Part shown: one piece after another, positions 1-6,557 of the stretch
How the letters are laid out: each line of letters starts with the position of its first letter
Numbering within the stretch: the stretch's first letter is position 1
Assembly (NCBI GenBank): GCA_023394215.1
Contig: JAEXBH010000192.1
Coordinates: 1 to 10,275 of the forward strand
Reading direction: 5' to 3'
Length of the DNA: 10,275 nucleotides
From: Bacillota bacterium
GTDB taxonomy: Bacteria > Bacillota > Clostridia > Tissierellales > Peptoniphilaceae
Position numbers and translations under genes: made by a program
Notes under the pieces: generated by a model
The model's input: only the letters and a program-made list of their open reading frames with translations
What the model was told of the DNA's origin: nothing
The model's database searches: none

Positions 1-158
1 CCATAAAGTATTCTTCTGTGTACGGGTTTTAGACCGTCTCTTACATCAGGCAAAGCTCTGGATACTATTACCGACATAGAATAATCAAGATAGGATTCTT
101 TCATCTTTTTTTCTATATCTGTAATAATTATATTTGAATTATCTCTAATTTCTGTCAT
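1..158 (-). CDS. gyrA: DNA gyrase subunit A, N-terminal fragment (runs off the window)
   Basis: GyrA is the DNA breakage-reunion subunit of DNA gyrase; with GyrB it introduces negative supercoils ahead of replication forks. Only the first 52 codons are present. They start MTEIRDNSN and contain the hallmark GyrA/ParC N-terminal block, [20 protein letters not shown] (residues 25-44), followed by PVHRRILY. The quinolone-resistance region and the catalytic tyrosine lie beyond the window. The ATG is preceded by AGGAG, which overlaps the gyrB stop codon; the gap between the genes is 8 bp, so gyrA is surely cotranscribed with gyrB and probably translationally coupled. ParC shares the same N-terminal block, but position directly after gyrB and recF makes GyrA the better call. 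Confidence 0.96.
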   Translation of the reverse strand, partial: MTEIRDNSNIIITDIEKKMKESYLDYSMSVIVSRALPDVRDGLKPVHRRILY

Positions 159-166
159 ATTAACTC

Positions 167-2080
167 CTATGCATCCAAGTTTTTAACATACTTGGCATTT
201 TCTTCGATAAACTGTCTTCTCGGTTCTACCTTATCTCCCATAAGTGTTGAAAAAGTATCATCAAGTGTCAAGGATTCACCATCTATTTTAACCTTCAAAA
301 GAACCCTGTTTTCAGGAGACATGGTTGTTTCCCAAAGTTGTTCGGCATTCATTTCTCCAAGACCCTTATATCTATTTATCTTATATCTTTCCCCTTCAAT
401 ACTTGATAAAACTTTTTCAAGCTCTCTCTCATCATAAACATATCTTTCCTTTTTACCCTGAGTTACTCTAAATAGAGGAGGTTGAGCAAGATAAACATGT
501 CCTTCATCTATAAGTGGTCTTAAATGTCTAAATAGGAAAGTCAATAAAAGGGTAGCTATATGAGCACCGTCGACATCGGCATCGGTCATGATTATAATCT
601 TTCCATATCTTAATTTTGATATATCAAAATCCTTGTCAATTCCCGTACCAAAAGCCGTAATCATGGCCTTAATTTCATCAGAACCCAAAATCTTATCCAT
701 TCTTGCCTTTTCAACATTCATAATCTTACCCTTCAAAGGAAGAATTGCCTGAGTTTTATTGTCTCTACCGTTTTTAGCTGAACCGCCGGCTGAGTCCCCT
801 TCGACTATGAAAATTTCATTTACCGAGGTATCAGTTTCCTGGCAATCGGCAAGTTTGCCCGGTAAAGTTGTATTATCAAGTATAGATCTTTTACGGGTAA
901 GATCTCTTGCTTTTCTTGAAGCCTCTCTCGCCCTTTGGGCACTTATAGCCTTTTCTATAATAACTTTACCTATTTTAGGGTTTTCTTCTAAATATTCTTC
1001 CAATTTTTCAGTAAAGAAGCTATCCACAATACCTCTCATTTCGGAAGAGCCGAGTTTACCCTTAGTTTGTCCTTCAAATTGAGGATTTTTCAACTTTACA
1101 GCAACTATAGCTGTAAGCCCTTCTCTACAATCATCCCCTGTAAGATTCTCATCCTTTTCCTTTATGAGATTGTATTTTCTTCCGTAATCATTTACTGTCT
1201 TAGTAAGGGCTGTTCTGAATCCAGTAAGGTGAGTCCCTCCCTCGGCAGTATAAATATTGTTTGCAAAGGACAAGACATTTTCAGAATAAGCAGTTGTATA
1301 TTGGAAGGCAATATCTACTACACAACCGTCAGGCTGTCCCTTAAAGTGAGCAACTTCCGGATAAAGACTGTCCTTTTTCTTATTTAAATATTCTACAAAA
1401 GATTTTATGCCGCCTTCAGCATAAAACACCTTTTCATAAGGCTCTTCTTCTCTTTGATCTATAAGTGTAAGCTTTAAACCTTCATTTAGAAAGCTCATTT
1501 CCAAAAATCTTGTTTCAAGAGTTTTTCTGTCAAATTCTACAGTTTCAAAAATATCGGGATCAGGCCAAAATCTTATAGATGTCCCTGTTTCATTAGTTTT
1601 TTCCTTCTTTTTAGTCTCGGTAACTGCATTACCTATGGCAAATTCCTGCTCATACCTGTTACCGTCCCTTTTTACCTGAGCTATTAATCTTTTTGACAAG
1701 GCATTTACTACAGAAACCCCTACACCGTGCAGACCTCCGGAAAAGCTATAGGCTTCGGCATCAAACTTTCCACCGGCATGTAGTATTGTCAATACCGTCT
1801 CAAGTGTTGATTTACCTGTTTGGTGATGCTTTTCTACCGGAATACCCGATCCGTTATCTTCAACTTCACAAGAACCGTCCTTATGTAATACTATAACTAT
1901 ATTGTCACACCTTCCTGCTAAAGCTTCGTCGACAGAATTATCAACTACCTCATAAACCAAATGGTGCAGACCTCTTTCATCGGTAGAACCGATATACATA
2001 CCCGGTCTTAATCTTACGGCCTCCAAGCCTTCAAGAACCCTGATATTACTTTCTCCGTAACTATTATTCTTTTTCGCCAT
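167..2080 (-). CDS. gyrB: DNA gyrase subunit B
   Basis: GyrB is the ATPase subunit of gyrase; ATP binding dimerises it and drives strand passage through GyrA. The protein is 637 aa, the usual length for the Gram-positive form. The GHKL ATPase domain holds [13 protein letters not shown] with catalytic Glu44 and Mg-binding Asn48, DNGSGIP with Asp75, and the ATP lid GGLHGVG (115-121). The transducer carries the QTKGKLG loop with Lys340. The Toprim domain shows EGDSAGG (427-433, Glu427) and the metal-binding DADVDG (500-505). The C-terminal [13 protein letters not shown] (571-583) completes the family signature. The positions equivalent to E. coli Asp426 and Lys447 (here Asp429 and Lys450) are conserved, so there is no sign of the classical GyrB quinolone-resistance changes. 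The ATG follows AGAAAGGATAG, which overlaps the recF stop 12 bp upstream. ParE is similar, but the recF-gyrB-gyrA context settles the identity. Confidence 0.98.
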   Translation of the reverse strand: MAKKNNSYGESNIRVLEGLEAVRLRPGMYIGSTDERGLHHLVYEVVDNSVDEALAGRCDNIVIVLHKDGSCEVEDNGSGIPVEKHHQTGKSTLETVLTILHAGGKFDAEAYSFSGGLHGVGVSVVNALSKRLIAQVKRDGNRYEQEFAIGNAVTETKKKEKTNETGTSIRFWPDPDIFETVEFDRKTLETRFLEMSFLNEGLKLTLIDQREEEPYEKVFYAEGGIKSFVEYLNKKKDSLYPEVAHFKGQPDGCVVDIAFQYTTAYSENVLSFANNIYTAEGGTHLTGFRTALTKTVNDYGRKYNLIKEKDENLTGDDCREGLTAIVAVKLKNPQFEGQTKGKLGSSEMRGIVDSFFTEKLEEYLEENPKIGKVIIEKAISAQRAREASRKARDLTRKRSILDNTTLPGKLADCQETDTSVNEIFIVEGDSAGGSAKNGRDNKTQAILPLKGKIMNVEKARMDKILGSDEIKAMITAFGTGIDKDFDISKLRYGKIIIMTDADVDGAHIATLLLTFLFRHLRPLIDEGHVYLAQPPLFRVTQGKKERYVYDERELEKVLSSIEGERYKINRYKGLGEMNAEQLWETTMSPENRVLLKVKIDGESLTLDDTFSTLMGDKVEPRRQFIEENAKYVKNLDA

Positions 2081-2092
2081 TTTCTATCCTTT

Positions 2093-3202
2093 CTAATGTC
2101 TTACACTCAGGCTTCCGGCCTTTATCGTATATACATTTCCATCCATATCCTTAATATCTATATTAGTCATTGAATTTGTTGTTATTATAGTTTGATATTC
2201 CTTAACAGCCTTTACCAGCATTGATGCCCTACTGTTATCAAGCTCAGAGAAAACATCATCCAACAATAAAATAGGTTTAGCCTTGGTAACCGTCTCTATT
2301 AACTTTGCTTCCCCAAGTCTAAGTGAAAGCATAAGGGTCCTTTGTTGTCCCTGAGAAGCAAAGCTCTTTACATCCAAACCGTTTATATAAAATATAAGAT
2401 CATCCTTGTGGGGACCGATAAGTGAAGTATACTGCCCCATTTCCCTATCAATATTTTCATCAAGCTTGCTTGAAAATTCAGCTTTTATACAATCCAAACT
2501 TTCAAAAACATCACTGTAATTGTTGCTGTAAATTATATCCAAATCTTCCTCATCCTTTGTGAGCATCTTATGATATTTTTTAGCAAAGTTCTTAAGTATT
2601 TCAATATATCTGTACCTATATATAGCTACAATACTCCCATACTCAACCAACTTCTCATTCAAAGCATTTAAAAGACTCGTAAAATACTTACTTTGTGAAG
2701 AATTTTTTAAAAGTTCATTTTTCTGACTCCTTATTTTATTATAATTAAGTAAATTTTTCCTATAACTTATATCATTATTGGATATAAGATCATCTAAAAA
2801 ATCCCTTCTAAGCTTCGGTGTTTCTTTAACTATTTTAAGTTCCTCAGGAGAAAATAAAACAACACCGAATTGGCTCGACAAGTCAGATAAATTTGAAATT
2901 TCAACTTCATTAATCCTTATCCTCTTCTTATCATCATCTGAAAATTTCACTTCTACCGATCTCTTTCTATCATTATTAAAAATAAGTGCTTTCAGATATG
3001 ATTGATTTTGACCGAAAAGAATAAGTTTATCTTCTTTTAAATTTTTAAAGCTGTAACCACGGGCACATATATAAATTGCTTCAAGTAAATTTGTCTTTCC
3101 TTGAGCATTTTTTCCTACAAGAATATTAACTTTGTCATGAAATGCAACATCTTCATTTCTATAATTTCTGTGGTTTATAAGCTTCAATTCTTTAATTATC
3201 AT
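2093..3202 (-). CDS. recF: DNA replication and repair protein RecF
   Basis: RecF is an SMC/ABC-like ATPase that acts with RecO and RecR to load RecA on gapped DNA behind stalled forks. The 369-aa length is typical. Residues 1-45 give the N-terminal strand and Walker A, GKNAQGKTN, with the P-loop at 30-37. The ABC signature SQGQQR is at 283-288, Walker B ILLLDD at 311-316, and the D-loop SELD at 319-322. The region between is the charged helical lobe II. The start codon shares one base with the stop of the preceding S4-domain gene (TAATG), and only a weak GAGA-type ribosome-binding site precedes it, so translation probably depends on coupling to the upstream gene. Confidence 0.97.
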   Translation of the reverse strand: MIIKELKLINHRNYRNEDVAFHDKVNILVGKNAQGKTNLLEAIYICARGYSFKNLKEDKLILFGQNQSYLKALIFNNDRKRSVEVKFSDDDKKRIRINEVEISNLSDLSSQFGVVLFSPEELKIVKETPKLRRDFLDDLISNNDISYRKNLLNYNKIRSQKNELLKNSSQSKYFTSLLNALNEKLVEYGSIVAIYRYRYIEILKNFAKKYHKMLTKDEEDLDIIYSNNYSDVFESLDCIKAEFSSKLDENIDREMGQYTSLIGPHKDDLIFYINGLDVKSFASQGQQRTLMLSLRLGEAKLIETVTKAKPILLLDDVFSELDNSRASMLVKAVKEYQTIITTNSMTNIDIKDMDGNVYTIKAGSLSVRH

Positions 3203-3411
3203 TATTCTATCTCAATTACAGACCCTTCAAACTCTACGCAGTCACCGGATCTTACTTTTTTTCCTCTCATAGTACAAACCTGACCGTTAAATTTTACTTT
3301 TCCGTCAAGTATAACACTTTTAGCCTCCCCGCCGGAAGAAACCATATCGGCATACTTCAACAGTGAGTCCATTTTTATAAATTCACTCTCAATCTTAATT
3401 TTCTTTATCAT
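3202..3411 (-). CDS. yaaA: S4-domain RNA-binding protein of the YaaA/RlbA type
   Basis: This 69-aa protein is a single S4-like RNA-binding fold. The segment SSGGEAKSVILDGKVKFNG (about residues 25-43), followed by MRGKKVRSGD, is the usual core of the small family found between dnaN and recF in Firmicutes. The B. subtilis member (YaaA, renamed RlbA) has been linked to ribosome assembly; that role is carried over here by homology and position, not read from the sequence. The gene overlaps dnaN by one base and recF by one base, each as TAATG, so the three are tightly coupled. The start has a good AGGA site five bases upstream inside the end of dnaN. Confidence 0.93.
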   Translation of the reverse strand: MIKKIKIESEFIKMDSLLKYADMVSSGGEAKSVILDGKVKFNGQVCTMRGKKVRSGDCVEFEGSVIEIE

Positions 3412-4505
3412 TATTTTCCTGTCCTTACCGGCAATACCAAATATAAATAATCTTTTTCATGAGAGGCCGGTCTCATAACGGCCGGAGCCAAAGGTCCTGT
3501 CATATAAATATTTATTTTATCATCATTTATAGCCCTTATACCGTCTATCAGATATTTTGTATTAAAGGCTATCTCCAAATCATTTCCTTCTTTATTACAA
3601 AATACCTTTTCATTTAACTTACCAAGTTCGGAATTTGATTTTATTGAAATCATATCCCCCTCCACAGTAAGTTTTGTAAGGCTTGCCGAACCCGCACTGG
3701 TAAGCAAAAGAGCCCTGTCAAGCGAACTATATAAGTCATCCTTATTTACAAGAATCTTTGTTGTATAATTTGTGCTTGCAATTTTTGCATAATCTATATA
3801 ATTTTTATCAATTAACCTTGAATACATCTTTGTATTTCCGTTTATAAAAACTATATGCCCTTTTATGATGGCAACATCTGTAGTCTTATCATTTAAAATC
3901 TTGCTAAGTTCATTCAATGCCCTCTTAGGGATAATACTTGAAATCTCATTTGCAAAATTGTAATCAAATTTTCTTACCGCCAATCTGTATCCGTCAAGTC
4001 CGACAAAATTTATCATATCTTCCTTCATTTCAAGTAAGACCCCTGTCAATGCAAGCCTTGTTTCATCATCGGATGTTGCAAAAATAGTTTCTCTTATGGC
4101 TTCTACCAAATCCTTGTTATCTATGGTAAAAGTAGGCGTTTCATCAACCATAGGTAATGGAGGATAATCCTTGGCATCTTGTCCCTTTATATCAAATATT
4201 GAATTTTGACAACTTATATTTACATCATCACCCTTTATAGTAATGGTAATTATATCTTCAGGCATTTTTCTTATAATATTTCCTATATTAGTTGAATTTA
4301 ATACTATAATGCCGTTTTCTTCTACCTTGCATTCAACTTTTGTATTTATAGATAGTTCTAAATCTGTAGAAGATAAAACCAATTCATCATTATAGGCCTC
4401 AAAAACTATACCGTTAAGAATTTGCATAGAACTCTTGTTTGATATTGCCTTTTGAGCTATGGAAATTTGTTTTTCTAAATCCGATTTTAATATTTTAAAT
4501 TTCAT
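3411..4505 (-). CDS. dnaN: DNA polymerase III beta subunit (sliding clamp)
   Basis: DnaN forms the ring-shaped dimer that tethers the replicative polymerase and many repair proteins to DNA. The 364-aa protein starts MKFKILKSDLEKQISIAQKA, the standard N-terminal clamp strand and helix, followed by a typical QILNGIVFEA first-domain strand. The mid-protein LALTGVLLE and the C-terminal YLVLPVR are the usual third-domain features; the C-terminus helps form the pocket that binds clamp-interacting peptides. The ATG is preceded by AGGAG at 4511-4515 with five bases between. Unusually dense information surrounds this start, because the ribosome-binding site directly abuts the A/T-only part of the origin unwinding element. 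It is probably cotranscribed with dnaA. Confidence 0.98.
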   Translation of the reverse strand: MKFKILKSDLEKQISIAQKAISNKSSMQILNGIVFEAYNDELVLSSTDLELSINTKVECKVEENGIIVLNSTNIGNIIRKMPEDIITITIKGDDVNISCQNSIFDIKGQDAKDYPPLPMVDETPTFTIDNKDLVEAIRETIFATSDDETRLALTGVLLEMKEDMINFVGLDGYRLAVRKFDYNFANEISSIIPKRALNELSKILNDKTTDVAIIKGHIVFINGNTKMYSRLIDKNYIDYAKIASTNYTTKILVNKDDLYSSLDRALLLTSAGSASLTKLTVEGDMISIKSNSELGKLNEKVFCNKEGNDLEIAFNTKYLIDGIRAINDDKINIYMTGPLAPAVMRPASHEKDYLYLVLPVRTGK

Positions 4506-4514
4506 TTTTGCTCC

Positions 4515-4551
4515 TATATATATTTTAAAATTTTAGTAGTAATAGTAATAA
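4515..4551 (+). other. Putative DNA unwinding element with DnaA-trio repeats
   Basis: Positions 4515-4533 are pure A/T, including the palindrome ATTTTAAAAT. Positions 4534-4551 read as six in-register triplets: TAG TAG TAA TAG TAA TAA. GTCC and then the GGTGGATAA box follow. Read outward from the box in the 3'-to-5' sense, the triplets are AAT AAT GAT AAT GAT GAT, which fits the DnaA-trio motif described in B. subtilis, where DnaA captures single-stranded DNA next to a GC-rich spacer and DnaA boxes. The role is inferred from this match and from its place between dnaA and dnaN. Confidence 0.8.
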
Positions 4552-4555
4552 GTCC

Positions 4556-4564
4556 GGTGGATAA
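4556..4564 (-). promoter_or_regulatory. DnaA box, one mismatch (box-proximal to trios)
   Basis: GGTGGATAA differs from the consensus complement TGTGGATAA at one base. It sits four bases from the last TAA triplet, the position where the trio model expects the box that guides DnaA onto the single strand. The sequence GTGGATAAGT is repeated in the same orientation at the perfect box 62 bp away. Confidence 0.75.
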
Positions 4565-4616
4565 GTTTATAAGTCTTAAAAAGACTAAAATAAAGAGAAT
4601 TTTATTACTTATAAAC
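4565..4616. repeat. 10-bp inverted repeat between two DnaA boxes
   Basis: GTTTATAAGT (4565-4574) and ACTTATAAAC (4607-4616) are exact reverse complements separated by 32 bases. The left arm abuts the box at 4556-4564, and the right arm is one base from the perfect box at 4618-4626. A second small hairpin, AGTCTT-AAA-AAGACT (4572-4586), overlaps the left arm, so both cannot form at once. No terminator-like T run follows in the dnaA-to-dnaN direction. Confidence 0.6.
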
Positions 4617-4617
4617 C

Positions 4618-4626
4618 TGTGGATAA
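4618..4626 (-). promoter_or_regulatory. DnaA box, perfect consensus
   Basis: TGTGGATAA is the exact complement of TTATCCACA. It has the same orientation as the box next to the trio element and is the only exact match in the downstream half of the origin. Confidence 0.9.
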
Positions 4627-4656
4627 GTCTGTAATAAATTCTGCAATACTTAAAAC

Positions 4657-4665
4657 TTATACACA
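4657..4665 (+). promoter_or_regulatory. DnaA box TTATACACA
   Basis: TTATACACA matches the relaxed consensus TTATNCACA and differs from TTATCCACA at one base. It faces the opposite way to the other two boxes of this region and touches the dnaA stop codon (4666-4668). Confidence 0.75.
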
Positions 4666-6096
4666 TCAGTCATTTTCAAGCATTGAAATAATAGCTTTTA
4701 CTTCCTTATCCAGATTAGGATTTTCTTTTCTCATTTTTTCTATTTTTTCATCCCCGTGCATAATGGTCGAGTGATCCCTATTAAAGGAATTTGCTATTTT
4801 AACTAAGGAAAAAGTTGTTAGCTGTCTTGAAAGGTGCATGGCTATTTGTCTTGGCTCAGCTATATTTTTCTGTCTGCTTTTTGATACCAGATCATCTTTT
4901 TCAAGTTTATAGTATTTTGTAACTACATCTTTTATAAGTTCAAGGCTGATTGTTTTCTTTTTCTTTTCCTTTACTGCCAAGGCCCTCTTTGCTATTTCCA
5001 AAAATTCATCTTCACTTATTATCTTATTTGGATTTTCATGTTGTTTTAAAGCTTCAACACTTATAATGGCTCCTTCCAATTCTCTTATATTTGAGGTAAT
5101 ATTTTCTGCTATAAATTCTATCACCTTATTTGGAATCAGATTAAATCTGTCCATTTTTATTTTATGTTGTAAAATAGCTACCCTCGTTTCAAAATCAGGT
5201 TGTTGTATATCTACTTTTATACCGCTGTTAAATCTTGAAACAAGCCTTTCTTCAAGATTTTCTATTTCAGAAGGCAGCTTATCGGAAGTTAAAATTATTT
5301 GTTTTTTTCCCTCCCAAAGAGAATTGAATGTATTATGAATTTCTATTTGAGTACCTTCTTTACCCGATATAAACTGAATATCATCAATCATTAAAACATC
5401 GGCATTTCTGTATTTATCTCTAAATAGATTTGAATTTATAACGGAGTTTTTATTGTCGGTAATAGTCGATATAAATTCATTCATAAAATTTTCGCTTGTT
5501 ATATATATTACTTTAGCATTTGGATTGTTTTTTAAAATTTCATTGCCTATAGCTTGCATTAAGTGGGTTTTACCAAGACCCGAACCCCCGTATATAAAAA
5601 GCGGATTATACTTTTTACCGGGATTTTTTGCAACTTCAAGAGCTACCGTTAAGGCATAGTCGTTGCTGTTTCCCCTGACAAAATTATCAAATGTATACTT
5701 AGGATTAAGATTGGACCTGCAGCTTTTTATAGGTTCACTTTGTATATTATTTACATCGGCAAAGGATATTTGCATAGGATCATCTTTTTTTTCAATCGAT
5801 TTTGGAGAGTCAGCAAGACTCTTATCCAAAATTTTGTCATATATTTCATCGGTATGATCAATTATTATGACTTTTACAGGTTTGCCGAGTACCATTTGGA
5901 AATTATATTCTATTGATTCTATATATTTTTCGGATACGATTTTTTTTACGAATTTTGATAAGGCTTTGAGATATATGACATTATCAAGTACAGTCATCGG
6001 TACTATGGGTTTAATCCAAGTATTAAATTGCACGGTTGCAATTTCTAAAAATAAAATTTCCTTAACTTGGTCCCATACTTGGGTTAAATTATCCAT
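4666..6096 (-). CDS. dnaA: Chromosomal replication initiator protein DnaA
   Basis: DnaA is the AAA+ ATPase that binds DnaA boxes, oligomerises on ATP and melts the origin. From the chosen start it is 476 aa. Domain I (about 1-80) has LTQVWDQV and FNTWIKPI, the usual W-rich helices. A variable linker ends near residue 130, where NPKYTFDNFV opens the AAA+ domain. That domain has Walker A GGSGLGKT (170-177), Walker B VLMIDDIQF (234-242), sensor 1 ILTSD (268-272), the arginine-finger region RLVSRF (Arg288) and sensor 2 NIREL. Domain IV carries the DNA-binding signature SRQL...RDHSTIMHG (423-448). The frame stays open 44 codons further upstream (to 6228), but this ATG has GGAGG four bases before it (6101-6105), and MDNLTQVWDQV is where the family begins. 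The extra stretch would also run through DnaA boxes. Probably autoregulated. Confidence 0.98.
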   Translation of the reverse strand: MDNLTQVWDQVKEILFLEIATVQFNTWIKPIVPMTVLDNVIYLKALSKFVKKIVSEKYIESIEYNFQMVLGKPVKVIIIDHTDEIYDKILDKSLADSPKSIEKKDDPMQISFADVNNIQSEPIKSCRSNLNPKYTFDNFVRGNSNDYALTVALEVAKNPGKKYNPLFIYGGSGLGKTHLMQAIGNEILKNNPNAKVIYITSENFMNEFISTITDNKNSVINSNLFRDKYRNADVLMIDDIQFISGKEGTQIEIHNTFNSLWEGKKQIILTSDKLPSEIENLEERLVSRFNSGIKVDIQQPDFETRVAILQHKIKMDRFNLIPNKVIEFIAENITSNIRELEGAIISVEALKQHENPNKIISEDEFLEIAKRALAVKEKKKKTISLELIKDVVTKYYKLEKDDLVSKSRQKNIAEPRQIAMHLSRQLTTFSLVKIANSFNRDHSTIMHGDEKIEKMRKENPNLDKEVKAIISMLEND

Positions 6097-6107
6097 AAAT
6101 CCTCCAT

Positions 6108-6116
6108 TTATCAACA
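6108..6116 (+). promoter_or_regulatory. DnaA box TTATCAACA (one mismatch)
   Basis: TTATCAACA differs from TTATCCACA at one base. It lies two bases upstream of the dnaA ribosome-binding site, so in the transcript it is part of the 5' leader. It is the first of two near-consensus boxes 12 bp apart in the same orientation. Confidence 0.6.
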
Positions 6117-6119
6117 GAG

Positions 6120-6128
6120 CTATCCACA
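6120..6128 (+). promoter_or_regulatory. DnaA box CTATCCACA (one mismatch)
   Basis: CTATCCACA differs from the consensus only in the first base. It is in tandem with the box at 6108-6116, starting 12 bp further on. Confidence 0.65.
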
Positions 6129-6172
6129 TAGAAAACCTTAAAAAATAAGGGATAATAAAATAAATCAAAAAG

Positions 6173-6209
6173 TTATCCACAAATATCTTAAATTTAAGTT
6201 TGTGGATAA
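6173..6209. repeat. 37-bp inverted repeat formed by two perfect facing DnaA boxes
   Basis: TTATCCACAAA (6173-6183) and TTTGTGGATAA (6199-6209) are exact 11-base reverse complements, each containing a perfect DnaA box (6173-6181 on plus, 6201-6209 on minus). The 15 bases between include a 12-bp palindrome, CTTAAATTTAAG (6187-6198), offset slightly by an unpaired TAT. The element lies within the predicted dnaA leader, about 80-115 bp upstream of the dnaA start codon. Confidence 0.9.
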
Positions 6210-6250
6210 AGAAATAAGATTTAATCAATATAAAGACATGTACAGCTTTG

Positions 6251-6296
6251 AATTATTAACAAGTTACGCACAATTGTGGAAAACTTGTTAATAATT
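6251..6296. repeat. 46-bp near-perfect palindrome with box-like half-sites
   Basis: The arms 6251-6265 and 6282-6296 are exact 15-base reverse complements (left arm AATTATTAACAAGTT). The central ten bases, CACAATTGTG (6269-6278), form a perfect palindrome on the same axis, so only three of 23 base pairs mismatch. Around the centre, TTACGCACA (6264-6272, two mismatches) and TGTGGAAAA (6275-6283, one mismatch) are facing DnaA-box-like sequences two bases apart. It may be a DnaA site, a site for another dimeric regulator, or a cruciform/hairpin element; the sequence does not decide. Confidence 0.85.
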
Positions 6297-6333
6297 GTTG
6301 AAAAACATTATTTTTTTTATAAATTATATAGAT

Positions 6334-6362
6334 ATTATAGCAATTTTTGACTTTATTTACAA
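6334..6362 (-). promoter_or_regulatory. Candidate dnaA promoter
   Basis: On the minus strand, TTGTAA (6362-6357, four of six to the -35 consensus) is followed after exactly 17 bases by a perfect TATAAT (6339-6334). Transcription would begin near 6327 and give a leader of about 230 bases through the DnaA-box cluster. A perfect DnaA box ends one base upstream of the -35. A second TATAAT at 6328-6323 lacks a matching -35. Confidence 0.65.
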
Positions 6363-6363
6363 G

Positions 6364-6372
6364 TTATCCACA
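6364..6372 (+). promoter_or_regulatory. DnaA box, perfect consensus, at the dnaA promoter
   Basis: TTATCCACA is an exact match. It lies one base from the candidate -35 hexamer of dnaA, so bound DnaA could contact or block RNA polymerase. It is the outermost box of the upstream cluster. Confidence 0.9.
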
Positions 6373-6447
6373 ATTCTTTATATATTTTATATAGAAAAAT
6401 TTTAGGAAGAAATTTTATTATGGATGGCTGAAAAAACCTTAATTGTA

Positions 6448-6476
6448 TTGACAATTGACCTGCGAATACATATAAT
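6448..6476 (+). promoter_or_regulatory. Perfect sigma-A promoter of the rpmH operon
   Basis: TTGACA (6448-6453), a spacer of exactly 17 bp, and TATAAT (6471-6476) match the housekeeping consensus at all twelve positions. Predicted start is near 6483, giving a leader of about 75 bases to rpmH. The -35 overlaps a small inverted repeat, AATTGT-ATTG-ACAATT (6441-6456). Strong expression would suit a ribosomal protein gene. Confidence 0.9.
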
Positions 6477-6557
6477 GAAATGTAGCTTTTTATCGTTTAG
6501 TGGAGTTTTTTCATTAAGCATTTATAAAATAAGGTTTAGATGTAAGGGGGGAAAAAG

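Larger units (their letters stand above)
4506..4665. other. Downstream half of oriC (dnaA-dnaN intergenic region)
   Basis: The 160 bp between dnaA and dnaN contain no gene but much origin-like structure. From left to right these are the dnaN ribosome-binding site, an A/T-only stretch, six tandem trinucleotides of TAG/TAA type, a four-base GTCC spacer, a DnaA box with one mismatch, a 10-bp inverted repeat, a perfect DnaA box, and a further box that touches the dnaA stop codon. This matches the B. subtilis incC region, where the duplex is first melted. Assignment as the unwinding half of a bipartite origin is by architecture; no start site has been measured. Confidence 0.85.
6097..6557. other. 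Upstream half of oriC and divergent dnaA/rpmH promoter region
   Basis: These 461 bp contain no convincing gene. The part near dnaA (6108-6372) holds three exact DnaA boxes (6173, 6201, 6364), near-matches at 6108, 6120 and 6275, a weaker match at 6264, and two large inverted repeats. The dnaA promoter candidate (minus strand) lies at 6334-6362. Positions 6373-6420 are strongly A/T-rich with no boxes. The rpmH promoter (plus strand) is at 6448-6476, followed by a leader of about 75 bases. The box cluster next to the dnaA start corresponds to the incA/incB side of the B. subtilis origin. Calling it oriC rests on box density, dnaA synteny and divergent gene orientation. Confidence 0.88.

Noticed and set aside
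759..1082. Plus-strand open frame of 107 codons, and similar ones, inside gyrB.
   Set aside because: Opposite-strand shadow of a well-conserved gene, with no ribosome-binding site or recognisable domain.
6136..6150. CCTTA-AAAAA-TAAGG hairpin in the dnaA leader.
   Set aside because: Five base pairs only and no T tail; too weak to call an attenuator.
6097..6228. A 44-codon upstream extension of dnaA to an ATG at 6228.
   Set aside because: The frame is open, but the GGAGG site and the start of the conserved DnaA N-terminus are at 6096, and the extension would code through DnaA boxes.
6373..6420. Very A/T-rich stretch between the dnaA promoter and the rpmH promoter as the unwinding site.
   Set aside because: It has no triplet run or GC spacer next to a box; the dnaA-dnaN spacer fits the known unwinding layout much better.
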